The position numbers and the translations under genes were made by a program. The notes beneath the pieces were generated by a model. It was not told the DNA's origin, did no database searches, and was given only the letters and a program-made list of their open reading frames with translations. A DNA stretch of 64,000 nt from Podarcis raffonei (taxonomy: Eukaryota > Chordata > Lepidosauria > Squamata > Lacertidae): positions 13,320,001-13,384,000 of the forward strand of contig NC_070616.1 of the NCBI RefSeq assembly GCF_027172205.1, written 5' to 3'. Position 1 is the stretch's first letter. Every line of letters begins with the position of its first letter. Below, one piece after another: positions 10,801-21,774 of the stretch.

Positions 10801-13800
10801 AACGATGATGGAAGCTTTGCTCTGCTCCTGCAGTGGGTCTGTAAGGAAGGGTCCAATACCTGGGCAGAGGACCACCTGCCTAGAGAGACTTAATACCATT
10901 CTACCGTTGTTCCCCTTGAAAGAAAAGGTATTCTCAAAATGCACTGAGATCCAGTCATTGGGGGGGAAAAGTCTGTGCACCTACTGGAAACCACAGTTGT
11001 CTACTGGGGAGAAGAGAACCTCTGAACATATGCAAAGTCCTCTCCCCTCATCCCAGAGAGCAGATGCAGCTGGCCAGTGACATGCAACACTACCCTTAAA
11101 CCAGGGGTGGCTCCCAGGATTTTGCTGGACTACAACGCCCCATTGACACTGGGGTCAGACTAGAGGGGTGATGAGAATGAAGACCCATAACAGCCAGGGG
11201 GCCACAGGTTCCCCACCTGTGCCTTAAGCTACTGGCAGGAGAGGTAAGCAGGTTGTCCACAAACTGCCCAGAGCTAAGGATCCAGAATACCACCTCCGAA
11301 AATGCAAAAATGCGGGTTTGCAGAGCAATGCAGAGAGAAAACATTAGGACAGTGGTTCTTTACAGTGGGTTCTGACCAGTCTAGAGTCTATAGCAAAGCC
11401 CCTTCCTCTCTTTGTACTTAAAAGTTTTACTGCTCTTACCACTTTCAAAGCTATTTCCTTTGGTCACATTTGTTTGTATTTATGATTCTGACTTTGCAAG
11501 TCACAAGAAAGCCAAGTATTATAAACAGCTATTGATTTTCTTATAAATTAGTTACTGTACTTCTGTGGTAGGAAAAGACTTGTGTATGTCTGGTATGTAT
11601 CCATATATAAATATATACTGCTCTAAATTTCCTTCACCTGTATGCTGTCGTTGGCAAGACTGAGTAAAAATATTTTTCATGAGCAATTCTTTGCTTCTTT
11701 GTTTTTAGCTACAATATTAGATCAGAACATACATCTATTTCTGCATATATTTATTTTTTAACTAAAAGTGCAATTAATTGCAACTGGCTTGAATGTTATT
11801 GTATTATTATCTTCCTTAGTGGGTTGTGCAAACTGCCCTACTGAATAATACTTTTTATAGCAGGCATAGGCAAACTCGGCCCTCCAGATGTTTTAGGACT
11901 ACAACTCCCATCATCCCTGACCACTGGTCTTGTTAGCTAGGGATGATAGGAGTTGTAGTCCAACAACAGCTGGAGAGCCAAGTTTGCCTATTCCTGTTTT
12001 ATAGGGTGGGGTAAAGGGCACTGGGGATGAGTTTATGGAACCAAGAGGGCAGTGGCCCCAAAATGTCTGGAAACCTATCAGAAAGCAGTGGATGGGATTC
12101 AGCTAAGGAGTCACACCAGCGGAAGTGCTGCCCAATAGCTTTCCTTTCTGCAACGACACCCTCTGCTATCCCCACCCCCCGCACCCAAAATTGCCTCTTG
12201 TGGGGTTGAGAAAAGCCCCAGAGTAGCAACACGGGGTGGGGATAATTCCTTCTGGCATGTTGAAATCATTGCCCTGTTGGAACGACCCCCCTAGTATATC
12301 TGTTTTGAAATGTGATGCTATTCTAGGCTGCAACAGAATTACAGTGTCCTGATCAAGGGAAGAAATTGTACCAATCTATTCCGAATTGGTAGGCCCACAC
12401 CTAGACTACTGTGTCCTGTTCTGGGCACCACAGTTTAAGAAAGTTATTGACAAGCTGGAACGTGTGCAGAGGAGGGCAACTAAGATGATCAAGGACTTGG
12501 AAACCATGTCTTATGATGAACTGTTGGGTATGTTTAGCCTGGAAAGGAAGAGACTGAGAGGAGATATGATAGCCATTTTCAAATATCTCAAGGGCGGTCA
12601 CATGGAAAACAGAGCAAGCTGGTTTTCTCCGGCTATGGAGGGTAGGACCCAAACCAATGGATTCAAGTTACAAGAAAGGAGATTCAGGCTAAACATCAGG
12701 AAGAACTTTCTGACAGTAAGAGCTGTTCCAACAGCAGAACAGACTCCCTTGGAAGGTGGTGGACTCTCCCTCATGGGAGGCTTTTAAGCAGAGGCTGGAT
12801 GGCCATCTGTCATGGATGCTTTAGCTGAGATTCCTGCATTGCAGGGGGTTGGACTAGATGACTTTGGGAACCGCTCCAACTCTAAGATTTTATGATTATT
12901 CAGTTGTTTTGCATTACAATACCCAGCGACTGTGTGGCAGCCCAAAATATCTGGAAGGCACCAGCTGTTGGAGAAGGCTGAAAGCCAAGGGGCTGGGCAA
13001 AACAGGGATTTTGGAATTTCTTTTTAGGATGAGCCAGATGGAGGCAATAATGGTTCCAAATACCAGTTGCTGGAAACCACAGGTGGAGAGAGGGCTCTTG
13101 CGCTTGGATCCTGCTTGAGGGTTCCCGTAATGGGCATCTGGGTGGTCACTTTGAGAATAGGAGACTGGACTAGATGAGCCATTGGCCTGATCCAGCAGGC
13201 TCTTCTTATGTCCCTAAAGGGAAATGTGTCTCAGCATAATAAACACAATGGCAACAAATAGGAACTTGATTTATCATTAAGTGATCTGGGAATCTTTCTA
13301 AATGAGCGAATTAAGAGGAGCTGTGATGGATGAGCTCTAAGACTAAAGGACACAAACATTTATAAGGGGGTCAGTATTATACACATTTGCAAACCTGGGA
13401 AGCCCAGCTGCAACTAAGGTATCACTGAGCCGCCGTTCAGCCCAAAACATTTTACTAATACCAGTTTAACCATCCGAGACCGTTTTTGTGTCAGCCACCA
13501 GAAGGTGAATCTCGGCTAATCCAATAAGCTGCAACAGGAGCCTCTGCTACTGTAAATATAGCTGCCTCCTCCACCCTTCCCTTCGTTCTTGTGTGTACCT
13601 TGGTTTCTAAGCATAGAAAGCCTGGAGACCACCCGACGTCTCTGTTTGGGAGCACAGAGGCGGCTTTAGAAAAGGTCATGCAGATTCTGGAGAGACTACA
13701 AAGCAGCAGTGTGTAAGCAAAGATCGCGTCAAGACCCTCTGCGGCAGAAAAGGGCCAGGCCACCCAAAGAGCGTCCAAAGCTATCCAATTTGCCAGAGAA

Positions 13801-16800
13801 GCCAGAAAGGAGGAAGGAAAGGAGAGCAGAAGGCCGCAAGGAGGAGGTGGTGGCAGCAGCAGCCGGGAGGAGATCTCCCCCACAACCCGCCCCCCTGAGG
13901 AATCCAAGCAAGTGGGCTACCTTTGGCGATCTCTCTCCTCCTCCCCTCCTTAACTGAGCTGTGTTTTTTAGAGGCTCTAGGGGCTCTGGCGGGCTGAGGT
14001 GCCAGGCTGAGGTGCACAGGGAATCCAGGGACTGACATCAGAAAGGCCATCATGCCTACAGGGGGCACGAGATCAGCATGCAAGGTGGGGAAGGGAGGGG
14101 AGGAGGAGGAGCGGAAAGAAAATTTGCATCACACAATTTGCCAGGAAATAACACAAGGAAACCTTGATTTGAGAAACTGATTCGACCAATGAAAAAAGAA
14201 ATCATAAAACAAGCACAAAAGGAAAAGGAGGTGATTCAGTATTGCAAGGGGGTGGGGATATAGATGGGTAAGACAGAGACATCTAAAAGCTCACTTTCTC
14301 CCAAAAGGGTGGAATTTGGGGGTGGGGTGCAAGGAAGTGAGTCAAGCAGCAGGCATGTTCACAGCTGCCAACTTCAAATGACCACATAAATCAGGGATGG
14401 GGCATTTGTAGCCCACAACATCTGGAGGGCCATAGCAGATCTGAGCAGCGGCCATGCTGGCTAGGGCGGATGGGAACTGGAAGTCCAAAATAAATGGAAG
14501 GCACAAGCTTGAGGAAGGTTAATTGGCATAGGAGAATTTTCCCAATTAACTTTTTCCCAGAAAAAGCACATTACTGGTGATGGGGAATGCAGGCTCCCAG
14601 CCTTCAGTTCAGCAAAGACCAAAAGCTTCCATTTTTACTTTAGAATGAACAATAGTTCCATGAGACATACAAGCTTGGGGGGAACTGTGGCTTGATCTAA
14701 CCAACATTCACAAAATAACAACAACAACAAAGCATGATCAAGCTGGAGATTTAGAGGGTGGGGCATGCAAGGCTCGCTACAATCCATTCTCAATCTAGTG
14801 ATTGAGACAAGTCATCTGAACCAGACTAATACATGATACGACAAGAAGTCACAAACACACCACTGTTTTTCAAGGGATCTCTCCTAAGTTCAGCTGGTTG
14901 CTGAAAAGCCCTGAGCCGATGACACAGAACAGAATTTGTGTGTGGCAGAGGATTCTCGGGTGCTCCAAGTTCATGTGAGTCCTGAGGCCTACACTCACGA
15001 TGACGACCATACTGAGGGCTGCTGCAGTGCCTACTCAAGTCCCAAAGCGAGAAATGGGCAAGATATCACCCCAGCAGCTGCAAAGTGTTTCTGAGGCATG
15101 TAGAAGCAGCAAGACTCATTGCTGTTCCTAAGCACCCATGTTGGAGACCAGCCACCTGCTTTCCAGAGTCAAGGAAGGATAGGTGGTGAGCAGATTTTGG
15201 AAAAAAAGAAGACCACACCCTGCTTTCTTTTTTAAGGGTGGGGGGATGCCAGAAGTGCACCCTCCATCTCCCATTTTATGACTTCACTGGGTGTCTCCAC
15301 ACCCTCCTGGGCTTTTCTTCCTTGCACCTCATTGCAGTGAGACTGTGCCCAATTAAGGCAGACTCTTACAACGCACAGAGCCAGACACAGGGGAAAGTAG
15401 TATGCATTTCAAAACATATAGCACCTGGAAGAGAATTTGTAGACTGTAGCCTCCCATTAGATTGTCTGAGCATCTTACGGAATATATGGGGCAGGGGTAC
15501 ATCTTGGCTGTGAGTCCTGCAACCCCTGCTCCCTGGCTTGCTACCTAGCTGGGGAGGGTGAAGTCCTGACTGACTGACTGCAGCCACAAAAGATGAGACT
15601 GCCTAAGAGGCCAGGATCTACCATATTTTTCATCCTATAGGGTGCACCTCATTTTTGGGGGGAGCCGCAGCTGCAGCCCCAAGCCTTGCGCACACCTGCC
15701 TGAAGCTCAGGACACCCTCTGGAGGGCTCCCCGTGCTTCGGGCTGCAGGCTGCTGCCCGCAAGCCTTGTGAGCCCGCGGGAACTCCCGCCGGGCTTGCAA
15801 GGCTTGCGGATAGCTTCCTGAAGCCTGGAGAGCTAGAGGCATCGGTGCGCACCGACCCCTCTCACTCTCCAGGCTTCAGCGAAAGCCTGCATTCGCCCCA
15901 TAGGACGCACACACATTTCCCCTTCATTTTTGGAGGGGGAAAAGTGCGTCCTATGGGGCGAAAAATACGGTATTTTGGGTGCGAGTCCTTTAAGCCCTGC
16001 TTCTCAGGATGCCTGCGGACTCTTGGGGCGGGTTATTGTTTAGGGTTTTTTCTTGGGGTCATGACTTAATTTTGGAGAGGCTTAACCTTGCTGTTATTAA
16101 TAACAGTTTCTTGTATCTTTAATTTTAGATTTTATTATGACTTAGGTGCAAATTGTTTATATGCTTTTACTTTCTCTGCTTATGTCTACTTTTGTTGTGC
16201 TTTTGCAATTGTGTACATCTTTTCATGTTGTGAGCCGCCTTAGGCATGGTTTTAACTATGGAAAGGCGGTCTTCTCAATACCTCTGTCAGGGAAAGGGGA
16301 CCAATGGTCTGAACTCCAGTAGCAGTAGCAGCCTCTGAGAAGCAGAAGGGGTGAGGGGAATCTGTATCAAGTATGGAAAGACAATCTATTGAGAATTCAG
16401 AAATCCTCATTTTAAGGTGAAGTGGACTTAGGGACATTCAGGAAGAGGAAGGCAGTATGTTTACCCCAACAAGACACAGGTAACAGCTAAAAATAGGGAA
16501 CCTGTGGCCCTCCAGGTGGTTGCTGGACTACAGCACCCATCATTCCTGACTATTTGTCATACTGGCTGAGGCTGATGGGAGTTGAAGTCCCACACCATCA
16601 GTGAGGGCACCATTTTGTCTTTTTGCTATGCCACTGAACACCTCTAAGAGATATTGCAACAATTTTTTATTACTTTTTTGCATAATGGTTTCTGGGTTCA
16701 ATGAGCAGCGGTTGTATCCAACTAACTTTTACTCAAGAGTTGAAATTAATGGCCATGACTAACTTAGGTTGGTTAATTTCAATGGGTCCACTCAGAGTAA

Positions 16801-19800
16801 AAGTTAGCTGACTACAATCCCAGGTTTTTGTCTACATTTGGATGAAACCGGACGCCATTTTGAATCAAGACGCCAGACTGAATCGCTCAAACCTGCATGG
16901 ATTTTAATCACACTTTGAATGATGGGTCCTGAGATCAAGGAGCAGATTTTCATCTGTGCCAAGTGGATGGTGGATTGAACCTTCCATAACTGCACCTTTT
17001 TTGTTTCTTAGAATTCCCAAGCAGCACCGGGTATGAGGACGCCAATTCCTTGTAAGCCCAGTTGCCAGTGTAAGCCATGGGTGGCGGGACAACAAAAAGA
17101 AATAACAGGAGCCATTTACCTGCCAGAGCTTGGCTCACTTTGCTGTGTCTGGACATGTTCACTGGCAGCTTTGGGACACTGGGGAGAGAAGAGGACAATG
17201 TTACTGAATGTGTTTTAAAGTGGATAATTATAGCAACCACAAGGAATAAGCAAGAGAACCAGACATACCTAGGGCTGTACATGCTCTAGGCTAAAAATTG
17301 CATCTCTCTGCCTAGGCAATCAAGGTTTGGCCCCCTGAACAGCTGACTCCTACAACCATGGATAAATCAAGCAAACTGTACACATGGGCACAGGTTATAG
17401 TGATTTTATCAGCTGGGGGAAATGAGGCATACACAACTCCATCACCACCACTTCAAAACCTATTCAGCAGGATATATTATCGGCTTTCTGAGATTTCAAC
17501 AAGTACTGCCCAGTTTAAAACACTCACACACAGCAACTTGCTTTTTTAGAAAAAGAAAACAGCCGATTCTCAGGGAGTTAAATTCCAAGCCCAGTACCAG
17601 TTTCTTATACTCCAGCTCAAGATATACCAAGTTTTCTTACACCACCACCACCAAGTGCTGGGACAGCTCAGTTGGTAAAACATGAAACTTAATCTCAGGG
17701 TCATGGGTTCGAGCCCATGTTAGACAAAAATTCCTATACTGCAGGAGGTTGGACTAGATGATGGTCCCTTACAACTCTACAGTTCTGATCTGATCCAGTA
17801 TTTCCTGGCTTTGTATCTAGGCTGATTCATAAAACAAAACCTTCACAGTCAGATTAAAGACGCTGTCTGCAGCTCTAGGGGAACTTTTTGCTATGCGCAC
17901 AAAAATGAAAAGTTTCTAAATCTAACAAAAATAAGAAATATTTTAATCTGCGGTGCTGACCAACAAACAGCACAGCCCAAGAGCTGGATAGCAATGGCTG
18001 GCTGCTCAGATTTTCTTTAATCACATACATGGGAATATTCTGTTTGAAGGTGGGTTTTTGCGAGCTTCAAGTATGTGAGCCCGGACAGAAGTAATTACAC
18101 ACTTCCGACAGGAGGCTATTATGTGGAGGAAAGCTGCCCAGGGCTGTCTGCTGGTGATGAAACAGGATCTTTCCACAGCTTAAGCTTCTACCTAATCCCC
18201 CAAACACCAGCATCACCTACAAGGCCTGATCTCCACTTAGCACAGGCAAGTGAAAGAGGAAGTCTAAACACCTCATAAAGAGCAGCAGCAATACAGTGAC
18301 CCTAACCTGAAGGCCAGTTCACACACGCAGGGTGAATCACTTGGATACTAAATACTTGCATCCGAATGTGTGAACCCATGCCACCAAGAGACCATAAGAG
18401 CACGTTGCAGTCAACATGGCTTACCCAAATGCCTGACAGCTGGTAAGATTGTGTCCTGAAGGAAAGAGTCACTGGAAAGTCGGAAGCTGCCTGATATCAG
18501 CTCAGATGATTTAACCCTGCATTTTCTACAAGAGGGGTGAGGAGCCTTTTTTTTAACTTAATGGTTGCATACCCTTCTGAGCAAGCTTCCGAGGGCCACA
18601 TACCAGTGCTGGATGAGGCCAGAGGCAAAAGTGTGTGGAACAATGAATGTGATTTTTATATTTGTACAGGAAGCTGGTTTCTTCACATCAGGTATCCCAC
18701 ACTATCTTCCATCCAGGCAAGAAAGAGACACGATCAGAGTTAAAAGCCACATTTCAATCAGGCAGAAACCCTCAAGGAGGATGTGAAGCTGGGCCAGTGA
18801 GAGTTGTGGCCTTAGGAGTAATAAGGGCCAGTTAGAGGGGACTGGGTATGGGGTACATTTGGCCCCTGGGAGGGAGGTTCCCCACCCCTGGGCTGAAAGA
18901 GAGTCCACTAACTATCAACAATTTTATTTTTTCACTGTGCTGAAGTTGCATCTCTTTTCCAACAAATATTTGATTGGGAGATTGACATTATTTCAGTTGC
19001 AGGCTTCAGAGGCTCTTGTACAACAGATAAACATCACCATACAAGAGAGAGGGAGAAACCATTAGCAGTGGCTTCACAGTGATTGGAAGTGGCACTCCAG
19101 AGTCTCAGGCAGAGGGAATATTTTCCATCTCCTGCTACCTGAATCCAGTGTGCAGAAGCAGAGACAAAGGAAAACCCCATGTTGGGGATCATTAGGAAAG
19201 GGCCTTCTCCAATGCAACTGCCTCATCCTAATAAACAAAGCCGTAAACATACTTCTATCCTAACCACAGTGACAACTTGCTTCCCACCCCCCTACAGGAT
19301 CCATGCTTTTCTCGCCCTCTCTCATAATATGAGAACCTAGGGACATCCAATGAAGGGCGGAAGATTCAGGACAAAAGGAAGTCCTAATTCAGACAACACA
19401 TAGCTGAAGTATGGAATTTAATACCAGAAAACATAGCGACAGGACGAAGCTATTGGTGGGTTGTGAAGCAGAGTGGGAGAGGGGGGTGGCCTGGGGGAGA
19501 GTCCCAAGGCTGAGATACAGAGTTTTAGAGGGCTAGATTTGGCCCGCAGGCCTGATGCTCCCCACCCCTGTGGCTTAGAAAGGATGTTAACAACTCAAGA
19601 GTAGATCAACAAACATAGCTCACCTGACTCCTTTTGACGTGGTGTTTGCTGGGCTTGGCCCAGCGACGGCTCCAGACTGCGGTGCTGCCCCGGCACTGTG
19701 TACATTCAGCCTTGGCATCGACCGTGCTCCGGACAGGGCTGGCTTGTTATAAGGCACAAAGCCCACCAGAGAGGAACTGAGCCCCGCTGTCCTGCCAGCC

Positions 19801-21732
19801 CCCAGATTCCCAGCAGAGGGTCTGGGGGCAGTTCCGGCGGAGGGTCCAGGGAGGTTCACCATGGAGTGCCGGAACCGTGATGTAATGGGGCCAGTCCCAC
19901 TGTTCAACAAACACTGCTGGCATGTGCATGAGGGTCCTGCATGAGGAGGCCCCGTCACTGTGGTGACTGGGTAGGGAGAATCCACCCGCCTCCGGATCCT
20001 CCGCTGGTAGCCCGTGGCCTTGTTGGTCTGGGTCTGCGAGATGAAATCGATGCTGTACTTGTAGCCAAAGAGCCCAAGATCTGCCTGGGGGGTGCTGACC
20101 GTGAAGGCTTGCTCCAGGTAGATGCAGACGGTCATCTCATAGGGGAACCAGCCGCCATCATCGTTCTGCCACTCCCAGACGACTCCCTGCCCAGGGGCTG
20201 AATCCAACTGGAAAACGTGTCTGCGCACACAGCGCATGGTCCCTGCAAGGAGAGAAAAGGGGTACCAGCAATTTGTAAGATGAGGAACAATGGTAAGGAA
20301 GAAGCCTTGCATCTTTCGACAGAGGTCCAGGCCCCAGTTGCTAAGGAAAACACTTGATCTTAATGATCTGGAGTATTTTGGTATCCCAAGGCTTGGCAAA
20401 TCGCCCAGTCCTCAGGGCTACACCCTTCAATGACTATGCTTTGCTCCAACCTTGAGTGCTCTTGTCAGGCTGGAATGGGTTCTTGGGCTCTGATGCATTG
20501 TCCTGTGTACTTGGACACGGGATTAACAGTCCCGTTGTTTCTGTGCCTTAAGGCTCTTCTCCTTCAGTTGACTGACTGAGACATAACCAGCTAAATTCTT
20601 CAGCTCATAACAGAAGTCTCCCTGAACACGATGTTCCTGCAAGACAGGAACAGAGAATGTAGTGGACTCTAAGTGTCGTAGGGCTACAGCTCTCATCATC
20701 CTTCTCTGCTGGCCATGCAGGCTGGTGCTGATAGGAGTTGGAGTCCAACAATGCCACTTTGGCTAACCCTACTGTGAAGAGGAAAGGGATCCTGGGGCCA
20801 AAGGAACATTCCTCCTCCTCCTCCTCCAGGTTGGAGACACCTGTAACTCTTAATCTAAATAACAGAGAAGAGAAGACCCAACACTGACCTGCATTCTTGT
20901 TCAGCTCCTCTATTATTTAATGTATTTCTATCCTGCCTTTCTCCCAAGTAGGGATTCAAGGCAGCTTGCAACATTTAAAAACATCATTATTAAATACATA
21001 ATAATAAAACCAACCTAGTTGAAAACAATAGTCAAAATATATCATAACACATTTAGAGACAGCAGTTAACACTGGGTTTGCCCTGACAGCAGCCCAGTGG
21101 TAAGCATGGTCTGCACCTCAGTTTCCAAAGGCCCATCTGAACAGGAAGGTCTTGGCCTACTGGTGGTAGGGTAACAAAGAGGAACCCAGTCTGACCTCTC
21201 TTGGGAGGGTATTTCACAACCTGGGAGCAGCCACACAAAAAAAGGCTTTCTCCTGTGGACCTGCTGTACCTCTGATGTTGATGGGACAGAGTGAAGCTGC
21301 TTACCTGAGGATCTTAGCACCCAAGCAGGTTCACATATGGAGATGGGACCTTTCAGGCAGCCTGGGCTCAAGTCACAATGTCCTCTAAATGCTCCTGGAC
21401 TCCAACTCCCACCAGCCTCAGCCAACATGGCCAGGGATCATGGGAGCTGTAGTCCAGCAGCAACCAGAGAGTGTTTGCTACCCCAACATCTGCTAATCTG
21501 TCCACTGCCGACAGCTGAAGCGCCACACTCCTGCGGCCTGACTTTGCATCTGTTGCTCCCTTCTACAAAGATGTTCAGAAACTCAGGAAGGAAGATTTCC
21601 TGCCATTCTCTCTGGCTTCTGATGAACAGCCCAGATTGTCTGGGTTTTTTTACATTGCAATTACAAAGTTTTGTGGATAGGCGTTTCCTGCTAGGTTTCC
21701 TGTCCACCCCCAATTTTTATGTGTGTGTGTGT

Positions 21733-21774
<42 letters not shown>

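Noticed and set aside
12386-12787. 133-residue open frame that looks like a reverse transcriptase
   Set aside because: It is the C-terminal piece of a 5'-truncated CR1 LINE, not a host gene.
19941-20201. Antisense open frame over DTX2 exon 2
   Set aside because: Shadow of the well-supported minus-strand exon.
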